DNA of 64,000 bases from Halomarina ordinaria. GTDB lineage: Archaea > Halobacteriota > Halobacteria > Halobacteriales > Haloarculaceae. The stretch lies in contig NZ_JARRAH010000001.1 of the NCBI RefSeq assembly GCF_030553305.1, forward strand, positions 620,001 to 684,000, read 5' to 3'. The notes under the pieces are model-generated. The model did not search any database, was not told where the DNA came from, and saw nothing but the letters and a program-made list of their open reading frames with translations. How positions within the stretch are numbered: the first letter of the stretch is position 1; the number at the start of each line of letters is the position of its first letter. This document shows positions 47,918-56,194 of the stretch, piece after piece. A program made the position numbers and the translations under genes.

Positions 47918-48823
47918 TCAGATGATGGACTTCCCGAGCGCGCTCGCGGCCAGTTCGACCGCGAGTTCCGCCGTCCGGTTGTGCTGGTCGAGGATGGGGT
48001 TCACCTCGACGACCTCCATCGTCCGCAGGTCGCGTCGCGAGACGACCTCCATCGCGGCGTGGGCCTCGCGGTAGGTGACGCCCCCGCGGACGGGCGTCCC
48101 CACCCCGGGGGCCTCGTCGGGGTCGAGCCAGTCGAGGTCGAGGCTGACGTGGACGCCGTCGGCGGCGCGCCCGGCGACGTCGAAGGCCTCCTCCGTCACC
48201 TCGATGATGCCCCGCTCGTCGATGTCGGGCATGGTGTAGACGGTCACCTCGGTGGCGGCCAGCGCCTCGCGCTCGGCGTCGTCGAGGCTCCGGACCCCGA
48301 CGAGGGCGACGTTCGCCGGGTCGACGCCGGGCGCGTGCGCCCACGGCTCGTCGGCGAACTCGCCCTCGCCGAGGAGGGCCGCCAGCGGCATCCCGTGGAC
48401 GTTCCCGCTCGGGGAGGTACCGGGCGTGTTGAAGTCGCCGTGGGCGTCGAACCAGACGACGCCGACGTCGGCGTCGCGGGCACTCCCGCCGACGGTCCCG
48501 ACGGCGATGGAGTGGTCGCCGCCGAGGACCAGCGGGAACGCCCCCTCCACCAGCGCGTCGGCCACCCGGTCCGCGAGGCGGACACAGAGGTCCTCGACCT
48601 CCGCCAGGTACTTCGCGTTCCCCCCGTCTGGGTGGGAGGCGTCCGGGTCGCCCTGCTCGGGGTGGACCACCGGGAGGTCGCCCGCGTCGCGACAGGCGTA
48701 GGACAGGCCCTCGAGTTCCCGTGCCAATCCGGCGTAGCGAATCGCCGAGGGGCCCATGTCGACCCCCCGTCGGTCCGCGCCGAGGTCCATCGGGACGCCG
48801 ACGAGGTCGACCGGTCGTGTCAT
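47918..48823 (-). CDS. arginase family protein, probably arginase
   Basis: A 301-residue ureohydrolase with the binuclear manganese motifs 'GGDHSIAVGTV' (His), 'WFDAHGDFNT' (D-x-H-x-D) and 'SLDLDWLDPDEAPGVGTPV' (D-x-D). 'VGVPMDLGADRRGVDMGPSAIRYAGL' at the N-terminus is the arginase (rocF) rather than agmatinase signature. Reaction: arginine to ornithine plus urea. No arginine fermentation or urease genes are in the window. ATG at 48823; it diverges from the DUF389 membrane gene. Confidence 0.9.
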   Translation of the reverse strand: MTRPVDLVGVPMDLGADRRGVDMGPSAIRYAGLARELEGLSYACRDAGDLPVVHPEQGDPDASHPDGGNAKYLAEVEDLCVRLADRVADALVEGAFPLVLGGDHSIAVGTVGGSARDADVGVVWFDAHGDFNTPGTSPSGNVHGMPLAALLGEGEFADEPWAHAPGVDPANVALVGVRSLDDAEREALAATEVTVYTMPDIDERGIIEVTEEAFDVAGRAADGVHVSLDLDWLDPDEAPGVGTPVRGGVTYREAHAAMEVVSRRDLRTMEVVEVNPILDQHNRTAELAVELAASALGKSII

Positions 48824-48910
48824 GGCCGCGCGTACTCCGCCCGGCGGTTTAGCCCGTCCGGTTCGGCGAACGGTTCGCGACCGGCTCGTGACGACGGAAT
48901 GCGTGACGAT

Positions 48911-48917
48911 TATATAC
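48911..48917 (+). promoter_or_regulatory. TATA box of the DUF389 gene
   Basis: TATATAC 34 bp upstream of the ATG at 48945 in an otherwise GC-rich spacer. Confidence 0.5.
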
Positions 48918-48944
48918 TCGGCGTGCGCCGTCCGTGCAGACAGA

Positions 48945-50228
48945 ATGCGGTTGATAAAGTTGCTCGTTCCCGACAGTGTGTGCGACGACGCAGTGGCGAT
49001 ACTCGACGAGGAGAACATCGACTTCGTCCTCACCCGCGACGCGAGCGCCCACGACGACGCGACGCTCCTCGAGTTCCCCCTGCCGACGCAGGCGGTCGAG
49101 TTCGTCCTGCAGGAGCTGCGCGACGCCGGTATCGACGACGGCCAGTACACCGTCGTCGCGAGCGCGGAGACGGCGAAGACGGCGAACTTCAAGGACCTGG
49201 AGGACCGCTTCGTCGCCGGCGTCGAGGAGGACGACTCCGTCGCCCCCGAGGAGATACGGGCGAAGGCGCTCGACATGCACCGCAACCCGCTGACGTACTA
49301 CTCGCTGACGGTGTTCAGCGCCGTCGTGGCCGCCGCGGGCCTCCTGCTCGACTCGCCCGCCGTCGTCGTCGGCGCGATGGTCATCGCCCCGCAGGTCGGC
49401 TCGGCGATGACCACGAGCGTCGGGATGGTGCTCGACGACCGCCGGATGACGTGGATGGGGCTGAAGGCACAGTTCCTCGGCCTCGGTCTCGCCGTCGTCA
49501 CGGCGCTCGCCCTCGGCTACGCGCTCCGGTCGGGACAGTTCGTCACCAGCGTCCTCGACGTCTCGACGGTGAGCCAGATATCAAAGCGCATCTCGCCGGG
49601 ACTGCTCTCGGTGTCGGTGGCGGTCTGTGCGGGCGCGGCCGGGGCGTTCGGCCTCGCGACCGCGCTCCCCGTCTCGCTCGTGGGCGTGATGATCGCCGCC
49701 GCACTCATCCCCGCGGCGGCCGCCGTCGGCATCGGCGTGGCGTGGGGCATCCCCTCGGTGGCGCTCGGCGCGCTCATCCTGCTCGTCGTCAACGCCGTCA
49801 CCGTCAACCTCGCGGGGTTCGCCGTCCTCTGGTACCTCGGCTACCGGCCGCCCGAGTGGGTCGAGGGCGTCCGCTCCCCCCGTGAGTTCCTCCCGATGCT
49901 GGTCGCACTCGCCGTCCTGCTCACGACGTTCGGCGTGGCGGGCGGGTTCGTCGCGGACCAGGTCATCTACAACAACAACGTGAACCAGGCGGTCACGGAC
50001 GTCCTGGAGGACGAGGAGTACGAACGCCTCGAACTGATGCAGATACAGACCGAGGTCGGCCCCGTCGACCGCTTCGGCGAACAGCCGACCGTGACGGTCA
50101 GCGTCTCGCGCCCGGCCGACGAACCCTACCCGGGGCTGGCGGACGACCTCTCGGCGGCCATCGAGGAGTCGACGGACCGCTCGCTCGACGTGGAGGTACA
50201 GTTCAACGACCGGATTCGGTCGTCGTGA
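48945..50228 (+). CDS. DUF389 / TIGR00341-family membrane protein
   Basis: A 427-residue protein. Residues 1-100 form a soluble alpha/beta domain ('MRLIKLLVPDSVCDDAVAIL', 'YTVVASAETAKTANFKDLEDRF'). Six helices follow (about 115-340) with 'VVVGAMVIAPQVGSAMTTSVG', the conserved GAMliaP.. motif of the family, and 'SLVGVMIAAALIPAAAAVGIG'. A C-terminal extracytoplasmic domain (about 345-427) ends the protein. TIGR00341 proteins are widespread in archaea and bacteria with no proven function; transport or stress roles have been proposed. Confidence 0.9.
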   Translation: MRLIKLLVPDSVCDDAVAILDEENIDFVLTRDASAHDDATLLEFPLPTQAVEFVLQELRDAGIDDGQYTVVASAETAKTANFKDLEDRFVAGVEEDDSVAPEEIRAKALDMHRNPLTYYSLTVFSAVVAAAGLLLDSPAVVVGAMVIAPQVGSAMTTSVGMVLDDRRMTWMGLKAQFLGLGLAVVTALALGYALRSGQFVTSVLDVSTVSQISKRISPGLLSVSVAVCAGAAGAFGLATALPVSLVGVMIAAALIPAAAAVGIGVAWGIPSVALGALILLVVNAVTVNLAGFAVLWYLGYRPPEWVEGVRSPREFLPMLVALAVLLTTFGVAGGFVADQVIYNNNVNQAVTDVLEDEEYERLELMQIQTEVGPVDRFGEQPTVTVSVSRPADEPYPGLADDLSAAIEESTDRSLDVEVQFNDRIRSS

Positions 50229-50232
50229 GGCG

Positions 50233-51150
50233 TCAGTCCCTGTACGGCGCGCAGACCCGGGCGACGCCGTCCTCGAAGTCGACGGTCGGCTCCCAGCCGG
50301 TCGCCTCCTTCATCTTCGTGGGGTCGGCCATCGTGTCGTGGACGTAGACGTCGAGGGGGTTCTCGACGTACTTCGGCTCGACGTCGGTGCCGAGTTCGTC
50401 GTTTATCATCTCGACCATCTCGTTGAACGAGTAGCTGACGCCCGTCCCGAGGTTGTAGACGCCCTGAAGGCGTTCCTCGGCCGCGAGTTCGATGCCGCGG
50501 ACGACGTCCGAGACGTGCGTGAAGTCGCGGGTCTGGGAGCCGTCGCCGAACAGTTCGGGGCGCTCGCCGCGGGCGATCTGGTCGGTGAACTGCGCGACCG
50601 TGTTCGCGTACTTCCCCTTGTGTTCCTCGTTGCCGTCCTCGAAGCCCTGGTAGACCGAGAAGAACCGCAGGCCGGCACAGCGCATCCCGTAGTGGTTGTG
50701 GAAGTACTCGCCGTAGCGTTCGCGGGCGAGTTTCGACGCCTCGTAGCCCGTGCGCGCCTCGACGGGCATCGACTCGGGAGAGGGGTCCGTCCGCGAGCCG
50801 TAGATGGAGGAGGTGGAGGCGTAGACGACCGTCTCACAGCCGTCGCGGCGGGCCTGGTCGACCGTGTTGACGAACCCCTCGACGTTCACCCGGGCACCCA
50901 GGCGCGGGTCGTCCTCGTGCATCGTGTACGAGGAGAGGGCAGCGAGGTGGAAGACGACGTCCACGTCCGTCGGGAGGTCGTCGTCGAGCACCGACGCCTC
51001 GACGAACTCGACGTCGTCGTCGAGGTTCTCCGGCGTCCCGAGGTAGAGGTCGTCGACGGCGACGACGTCGTTGCCCGGTGCGAGGTGGTTCGCGAGGTTC
51101 GAGCCGATGAAGCCGGCGCCCCCGGTCACGAGGACACGTTTCCCGTCCAT
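50233..51150 (-). CDS. NAD-dependent nucleotide-sugar epimerase/dehydratase
   Basis: A 305-residue extended SDR of the UDP-glucose 4-epimerase type. 'VLVTGGAGFIGSNLANHLA' (NAD motif GxxGxxG, 6-24), 'VVAVDDLYLGTPENL', 'VFHLAALSSYT', catalytic 'TSSIYGS' (Ser/Thr) and 'GYEASKLARERYGEYF' (Tyr-x-x-x-Lys, about 137). 'GDGSQTRDFTHVSDVVRGI' is the substrate-side signature. Likely supplies sugar nucleotides for S-layer N-glycosylation or exopolysaccharide. It converges with the DUF389 gene: stop codons are 4 bp apart. Confidence 0.9.
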   Translation of the reverse strand: MDGKRVLVTGGAGFIGSNLANHLAPGNDVVAVDDLYLGTPENLDDDVEFVEASVLDDDLPTDVDVVFHLAALSSYTMHEDDPRLGARVNVEGFVNTVDQARRDGCETVVYASTSSIYGSRTDPSPESMPVEARTGYEASKLARERYGEYFHNHYGMRCAGLRFFSVYQGFEDGNEEHKGKYANTVAQFTDQIARGERPELFGDGSQTRDFTHVSDVVRGIELAAEERLQGVYNLGTGVSYSFNEMVEMINDELGTDVEPKYVENPLDVYVHDTMADPTKMKEATGWEPTVDFEDGVARVCAPYRD

Positions 51151-51241
51151 ACCCGAGGGAGCGACGGGGGAACACTAATACATTCGGACCTGTCCTCGTT
51201 CCACCGTCGGACTTATACCGGGGAGTTTCAAAGGATAAGCC

Positions 51242-51781
51242 ATGTCATCCATCGAACTCACGTCGAGCCAGCGGGAGATCCTGCAGGAACTCATCAACCT
51301 GTACGGCGTCTCCGAGCGGGCCGTCAAGGGGGAGGACATCGCGAACAAGGTCGACCGGAACCCGGGGACCATCCGTAACCAGATGCAGAGCCTGAAGGCG
51401 CTGCAGTTGGTCGAGGGCGTACCGGGGCCGAAGGGCGGGTACAAACCGACGGCGACGGCCTACGAGGCGCTCGAACTGGAGCAACTCGACGAACCCGCGA
51501 ACGTCCCCTTCTTCCACAACGGCGAGCGCGTCACCGACGCGAACGTCCAGGAGATAGACCTCACCAGCGTCCACCACCCCGAGCTCTGCCGCGCCGAGAT
51601 ACGCCTGCACGGCTCCATCAAGGAGTACCACGAGGGTGACACGGTCGTCGTCGGCCCGACGCCGCGCTCGAAGCTCCGCATCGAGGGCGTCCTCGACGGG
51701 AAAGACGACACGAACAACGTGCTCATCGTCTCGACGACGAGCATGGAAGCCCCCTGGGGCGACGACGCGCCGCAGCACTAG
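51242..51781 (+). CDS. HTH transcriptional regulator, MJ1232/COG2524-like N-terminus
   Basis: A 179-residue protein. Residues 1-75 form a winged helix-turn-helix ('SSQREILQELINLYGVSERAVKGEDIANKVDRNPGTIRNQMQSLKALQLVEGVPGPKGGYKPT'), the arrangement found at the N-terminus of archaeal CBS-containing regulators. The C-terminal half (about 90-170) is an all-beta domain without clear CBS repeats ('YHEGDTVVVGPTPRSKLRIEGVL'). Probably a DNA-binding sensor of unknown ligand. It starts about 90 bp from the divergent epimerase gene and about 120 bp before the NDH-2-like gene. Confidence 0.82.
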   Translation: MSSIELTSSQREILQELINLYGVSERAVKGEDIANKVDRNPGTIRNQMQSLKALQLVEGVPGPKGGYKPTATAYEALELEQLDEPANVPFFHNGERVTDANVQEIDLTSVHHPELCRAEIRLHGSIKEYHEGDTVVVGPTPRSKLRIEGVLDGKDDTNNVLIVSTTSMEAPWGDDAPQH

Positions 51782-51898
51782 CGCGGCGCCGAAGCACATA
51801 TATTCCCCGTCTGCGGCCGTCTCCTCGCCGTCTCCAGTCTCGTTGACACGCATGACCGTTCCAAAGCCTTTGTATCGGAGGCGGTCGGAGAACTGGTC

Positions 51899-53077
51899 AT
51901 GACTGAGAACGTCGTCGTCCTCGGGTCCGGCTACGCCGGGGCTGGCGCCATCAAGAGCATCGAAGACAAGCTCGGTGACCAGGTGGACCTGACGTGGATC
52001 TCCGACGTCGACCACCACCTCGTCCTCCACGAGGCCCACCGAGTCGTGCGCAACCCCGCCGTCAAGGAGAAGATAGCCATCCCCGTCGAGGAGATCAAGG
52101 CCCCCTCCACGCGCTTCATCCAGGCGGAGGTGACGGGTATCGACACCGAGGACCGCGAGGTGGAACTCGACGACGGCACGACGGTCACCTACGACTACTG
52201 CGTCGTCGCGATCGGCTCGCAGACCGCCTACTTCGGCATCGAGGGGCTCGAAGAGCACGCCTACACGCTGAAGTCGCTCGACCACGCCCTCGACATCCAC
52301 GACGCGGTCAAGGAGGCGGCCCGCGACGCCTCGCGCAGCGACCGCGCACAAATCGTCGTCGGCGGGGCCGGCCTCTCGGGCATCCAGACCGCCGGCGAGA
52401 TAGCCGAGTTCCGCGACAAACACCGCGCGCCCATCGACATCCACCTCGTCGAGGGGCTGGAGAGCGTCTTCCCGCCGGGCGAACCCGAACTGCAGGAGAA
52501 GCTCGACGAGATGCTCCGCGAGCGCGACATCAACATCATGACCGGCGAGTTCATCGGGAAGGTCGACGACGAGACGGTCTACATCGGCGACGACACCGAA
52601 CTCGACTACGACGTCCTCATCTGGACCGGCGGCATCACCGGTCAGAAGGTCGCCGAGTCGCTCGACCTCGACCAGGACGAGCGGAACCACCGCCTCACCG
52701 CCACCTCGACGTTCCAGACGAGCGACGACCGCGTCTTCGCGGTCGGCGACTCGGCGCTCGTCGACCAGCTCTCGGGCGAACCCGCCCCGCCGACGGCGCA
52801 GGCCGCCTGGCAGGCCGCCGAGGTCATCGGCGAGAACATCAAACGCGCGATGAACGGCCAGCCCCTCAAGCAGTGGGAGCACGTCGACAAGGGGACGCTC
52901 ATCTCCGTCGGCGACGAGGCCGTCGCCTATGACGTCCGGCCCGTCAACGGCTTCTCGCTCCCCGTGAAGCTCTTCGACGGCCTCCCCGCCGAGACGCTGA
53001 AGAAGGGGGTCGCCTCCCGCTGGGTCAAGCGCGTCGCCGGCCCCAGCCGCGCCGCGAAGGCGTGGCCCGACATGTAA
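51899..53077 (+). CDS. type II NADH dehydrogenase-like FAD/NAD(P) oxidoreductase
   Basis: A 392-residue two-dinucleotide-binding flavoprotein. FAD site 'VVVLGSGYAGAGA' (5-17), NAD(P) site 'IVVGGAGLSGIQTAGEIAEF' (about 155-174), 'VAIGSQTAYFGIEG', and 'FAVGDSALV' (FAD ribityl contact, about 280). The C-terminal amphipathic segment 'GLPAETLKKGVASRWVKR' could associate with the membrane, as in NDH-2, which passes NADH electrons to menaquinone. The upstream 'ccaaagcctttgtatc' inverted element precedes the ATG by about 30 bp. Sulfide:quinone reductases are close alternatives, but no redox Cys pair is seen. Confidence 0.9.
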   Translation: MTENVVVLGSGYAGAGAIKSIEDKLGDQVDLTWISDVDHHLVLHEAHRVVRNPAVKEKIAIPVEEIKAPSTRFIQAEVTGIDTEDREVELDDGTTVTYDYCVVAIGSQTAYFGIEGLEEHAYTLKSLDHALDIHDAVKEAARDASRSDRAQIVVGGAGLSGIQTAGEIAEFRDKHRAPIDIHLVEGLESVFPPGEPELQEKLDEMLRERDINIMTGEFIGKVDDETVYIGDDTELDYDVLIWTGGITGQKVAESLDLDQDERNHRLTATSTFQTSDDRVFAVGDSALVDQLSGEPAPPTAQAAWQAAEVIGENIKRAMNGQPLKQWEHVDKGTLISVGDEAVAYDVRPVNGFSLPVKLFDGLPAETLKKGVASRWVKRVAGPSRAAKAWPDM

Positions 53078-53334
53078 CGTCGGCGAGCACAACTGCGGAC
53101 CTACCCGTCGTCTCCTCTCTTCTCCTCTCCCCTCTCCTTCGACGCGCTCGACCGGCGAGCCGTGTGTCTCGACGCGCTGTCGCCCGACGAACCGTCGCGT
53201 CCGCTCGCGCTCCCGCCGGAGGTTTATGAACCAGGCCGGGACGAGTGACCCCGTGCGCTGAACGTCGTCGCGGGGTGCACGCGGGTGTGCGACGCCACGC
53301 CCCGCGAGCGAAGCGGCCGGCGTCGCCTGTCCGC

Positions 53335-53751
53335 CTATCGGCTCTCGTAGTCACGCTGTTCGACGGTCTCGACCGGGTAGCCCGCTTCCTGCCACGCGGT
53401 GAACCCGCCGCTCAGGTGCGCGACGTCCTCGAACCCCATCTCCGCGAGTCGCTTCGCCGCCAGCGCCGACCGGCCGGCCTCGTTGCAGAACAGCACGTAA
53501 CGTCGCTCCGGGCCGAAGTAGTCGCGGTGGTACTTCGTGTCGGGGTCGGCCCAGAACTCGAGCATCCCGCGGGGCGCGTGTTTCGCCCCCGCGATGGTCC
53601 CTTCGAGCCACAGCTCTCGCACGTCGCGGATGTCGAGCAGCGTCGCTCGGCCCTCCTCGAGTTCCGCGTGGGTCTCCTCGACGGAGAGTGACTCTATTTC
53701 CCGCTCTGCCTCTTCGGCCATCCCCCACGCCGTCCGCCGGAGTTCGGTCAT
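53335..53751 (-). CDS. rhodanese-like sulfurtransferase
   Basis: A 138-residue single-domain rhodanese. 'ATLLDIRDVRELWLEGTIAGAKHAPRGMLEFW' is the N-terminal half. The active-site loop 'LFCNEAGRSALAAKRLAEMGF' has Cys about 91, with a six-residue loop. 'VAHLSGGFTAWQEAGYPVE' is the typical end. An N-terminal extension (1-35) with 'AWGMAEEAEREIESLSVEETHAEL' is longer than usual. ATG at 53751; a GTG two codons upstream is the alternative. Transfers sulfane sulfur; partner unknown. A second rhodanese is fused to the MBL protein at 23 kb. Confidence 0.9.
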   Translation of the reverse strand: MTELRRTAWGMAEEAEREIESLSVEETHAELEEGRATLLDIRDVRELWLEGTIAGAKHAPRGMLEFWADPDTKYHRDYFGPERRYVLFCNEAGRSALAAKRLAEMGFEDVAHLSGGFTAWQEAGYPVETVEQRDYESR

Positions 53752-53814
53752 GGCCACGTACTGTGGTGACGACTCACAAAACCCTACCGACTGCGTTACC
53801 CCACGAACGCCGGC

Positions 53815-54621
53815 TCAGTCGAGCGAGAGGCCGGCGTGCCAGCGGTCGGCGCCGGCCTCGGCAGCGGCGGCGTCCATCCGTGCGAGCAGGTGGACGGCCA
53901 GGTTGGCCGTCTCGACGGCCCGTCCCTGCCCCTCGACGCGGAACTCGCCGGTCGTCCGGTTGGCGTACACCGCGCAGACCGCGCCGGCACGCAGGCCGTA
54001 GACGTTCGCCAGGGTGAGGATGGCGCTCGCCTCCATCTCGAAGTTCTTCACGTTCGCGGCCACCATCTCCTCGAAGAGGGCCGTTCCGCGCTCGGGGACG
54101 TACCCCTCGAAACCCGGGCGACCCTGGCCGGCGTAGAAGGAGTCCGTCGAGGCGGTGAGGCCGACGTGGTAGTCGTAGCCGAGGCGCTCGGCGGCGGCGA
54201 CCAGCGCGGTCACCACCTCCCCGTCGGCCACCGCGGGGTACGTATCGCGGACGTACGCCGCGCTGGTCCCCTCCTGTCGGACGCCGCCCGACGTGATGAC
54301 GAGGTCACCGATGTCGATGTCGGGCTGGATGGCCCCACAGGAGCCGACGCGGAGGAACGTGTCGACGCCTACCTCGGCGAGTTCCTCGACCGCGATGGCG
54401 GCGGAGGGCGACCCGATACCCGTCGACGTGACGGAGACCGGCGTCCCCTCGTACTCGCCGGTGACGGTTCGGTACTCGCGGTGACTCGCCACCTCCTCGC
54501 TCGCGTCCCAGTCGGCGACGATGCGGTCGACCCGCTCGGTGTCCCCCGGCAGGAGTACCGTCCCCGCGACGTCGCCCGGCCCGACCTCGATGTGGTACTG
54601 CACGTCGTCTGCGTCGCTCAT
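53815..54621 (-). CDS. nucleoside phosphorylase (uridine phosphorylase-like)
   Basis: A 268-residue NP-I family enzyme cleaving nucleosides with phosphate to base plus ribose-1-phosphate. 'VLLPGDTERVDRIVADWD' (phosphate site GDxxR), 'TSTGIGSPSAAIAVEELAEVG', 'LRVGSCGAIQPDIDIGDLVI' (family signature), 'GLTASTDSFYAGQGRPGF' and 'FEMEASAILTLANVYGLRAGAVC' (M-E ribose contact). Closest to uridine phosphorylases. Downstream of cytidine deaminase, with which it forms a route cytidine to uridine to uracil. Last gene of the nucleoside transport operon. Confidence 0.9.
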   Translation of the reverse strand: MSDADDVQYHIEVGPGDVAGTVLLPGDTERVDRIVADWDASEEVASHREYRTVTGEYEGTPVSVTSTGIGSPSAAIAVEELAEVGVDTFLRVGSCGAIQPDIDIGDLVITSGGVRQEGTSAAYVRDTYPAVADGEVVTALVAAAERLGYDYHVGLTASTDSFYAGQGRPGFEGYVPERGTALFEEMVAANVKNFEMEASAILTLANVYGLRAGAVCAVYANRTTGEFRVEGQGRAVETANLAVHLLARMDAAAAEAGADRWHAGLSLD

Positions 54622-54698
54622 GGCTCGACTGAACTCCCCTCGAACAAATAGCCACCCGTTCGTGAGGAGAGCCTCCGACGACGGGACTCGCCGTCGGG

Positions 54699-55109
54699 TC
54701 ACTCCTCGCGCTTCGCTGCCTCCAGCGTGTCGAACGAGATGGTGTTCGGAAGCAACTCACCGAGGGCGTACTCACGAACCGCGTCCCTCTCGTCGCAGAA
54801 GACGGGGAGGTCGGCGTCGGCGAACTCCGCGAGCGTCTGGCGACACATCCCGCAGGGCGTGACGCCGTCGCGCGCGCCGGAGGCGACGGCGAGGCGGGCG
54901 AACTCGGTGTGGCCGTCCCGGACCGCTCCCGCCACGGCCACCTCCTCGGCGTGCAGCGAGTTCGAGTAGTTGGCGTTCTCGATGTTACAGCCGGTGTAGA
55001 CGGTGCCGTCGGCGGTCTCCAGGGCGGCACCGACGCGGTACTCGGAGTAGGGGACGTAGGCGTCGTCGAGCGCCTCGCGGGCGCGGGCGACGAGTTCGGT
55101 CGCGTCCAT
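54699..55109 (-). CDS. cdd: cytidine deaminase
   Basis: A 136-residue zinc enzyme converting cytidine and deoxycytidine to the uridine forms. 'YVPYSEYRVGAAL', 'TGCNIENANYSNSLHAEEVAVAGA' (zinc His and catalytic Glu in H-A-E, about 53-55), 'TPCGMCRQTLAEF' (P-C-x-x-C zinc Cys pair, about 85-91) and the C-terminal 'LLPNTISFDTL'. Homotetrameric-type length. It lies between the permease and phosphorylase genes, so salvage follows uptake in one operon. Confidence 0.96.
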   Translation of the reverse strand: MDATELVARAREALDDAYVPYSEYRVGAALETADGTVYTGCNIENANYSNSLHAEEVAVAGAVRDGHTEFARLAVASGARDGVTPCGMCRQTLAEFADADLPVFCDERDAVREYALGELLPNTISFDTLEAAKREE

Positions 55110-55156
55110 GCGACGGCTTCGGCGAGTCGCGAGAAATAGCCTGCGTCTCGGAGGGG

Positions 55157-56194
55157 TCAGTCCTCGCCGGACTCGTAGTGTTCGCCCGCGGCCTTGGGGA
55201 TGCGCGTCCGGCCGACCAGCGCCAGCACGACGATGACGCCGATGTACGGCACCGTCTGCAGGAGCGTCGAGGACACCTCGATGCCGCTGAACTGCAGGGG
55301 ACGCTCGACGGCCTCCAGCCCGGAGAACAGGAGCGTCGAGAAGAACGCCCCGACGGGGTTGTAGTTGCCGAAGAGGTACGCCACGATGGCGATGAACCCA
55401 CGCCCGCCGATCATCGTCTCGCCGCCGCCGATGAACTGCTGGACGTTGAACGCGAAGGCGGCGCCGCCGATGCCGGAGAACAGCCCCGACAGCAGGACGG
55501 CGGCGTAGCGGACCCGGGTGACGCTCACGCCGACCGTGTCGAGCGCCTTGGGGTTCTCGCCGCTGGCTTCGACCCAGCGCCCGAAGGCCGTCCGATTGAG
55601 CACGTACCACGCGACGGCCACCGCGACGACCATCCCGTAGACGGCGATGCTCAGGTCGAAGGGGCCCACCGCGACCGAGGGCAGCGCGCTGACCGTCGGC
55701 GTGTTCTTCGACCCGTAGAGGATCTGTGCGGCGAACGGCGCGAACCCGAGCGCGACGAGCCAGATGGCGAGCCCTGCGATGATCTGGTCGGCGCGGAACT
55801 CGATGCAGACGACGGCGAAGACCCCCGCGAGCAGGACGCTCGCGAGGACGCCGACGCCCATCCCGAGCCAGACCGACCCGGTCGCGAGCGCGCCGTAGAT
55901 GGCGGCGAACGCGGAGATGATGAGTAGCCCTTCCAACCCGATGTTGATGACGCCGCTCTTCTCCGCGAAGATGCCGCCGAGGGCGGCGAAACAGATGGGG
56001 ACGGCCGCCCGTAACGCCGACTCGATGGTCCCCGGGCGCGTCGAGACGGCGAACAGCGTCCCGACGAGCGTGTCGGGGAAGAGCGTCCCCGCGAGCGCGA
56101 ACGCGGCGACGAAGGCGACCGCCGCGAGGCCGATGTACCCCCGCGAGGAGAGGTCACGGACGCGCCCCAGCGGGGTCGTCGTCTCGCTACTCAT
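55157..56194 (-). CDS. ABC transporter permease, nucleoside type (NupQ/YufQ-like)
   Basis: A 345-residue permease with about nine helices, BMP-system type. 'AALGGIFAEKSGVINIGLEGLLIISAFAA' (about 55-83) is the highly conserved permease signature. 'IAGLAIWLVALGFAPF' and 'RVRYAAVLLSGLFSGIGGAAFAF' follow, then 'GGRGFIAIVAYLFGNYNPVGAFFSTLLFSGLE'. Start at ATG 56194, overlapping the stop of the upstream permease by 8 nt; a GTG three codons upstream is the alternative. Partners: second permease, two-domain ATPase and BMP lipoprotein. Imports nucleosides. Confidence 0.93.
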   Translation of the reverse strand: MSSETTTPLGRVRDLSSRGYIGLAAVAFVAAFALAGTLFPDTLVGTLFAVSTRPGTIESALRAAVPICFAALGGIFAEKSGVINIGLEGLLIISAFAAIYGALATGSVWLGMGVGVLASVLLAGVFAVVCIEFRADQIIAGLAIWLVALGFAPFAAQILYGSKNTPTVSALPSVAVGPFDLSIAVYGMVVAVAVAWYVLNRTAFGRWVEASGENPKALDTVGVSVTRVRYAAVLLSGLFSGIGGAAFAFNVQQFIGGGETMIGGRGFIAIVAYLFGNYNPVGAFFSTLLFSGLEAVERPLQFSGIEVSSTLLQTVPYIGVIVVLALVGRTRIPKAAGEHYESGED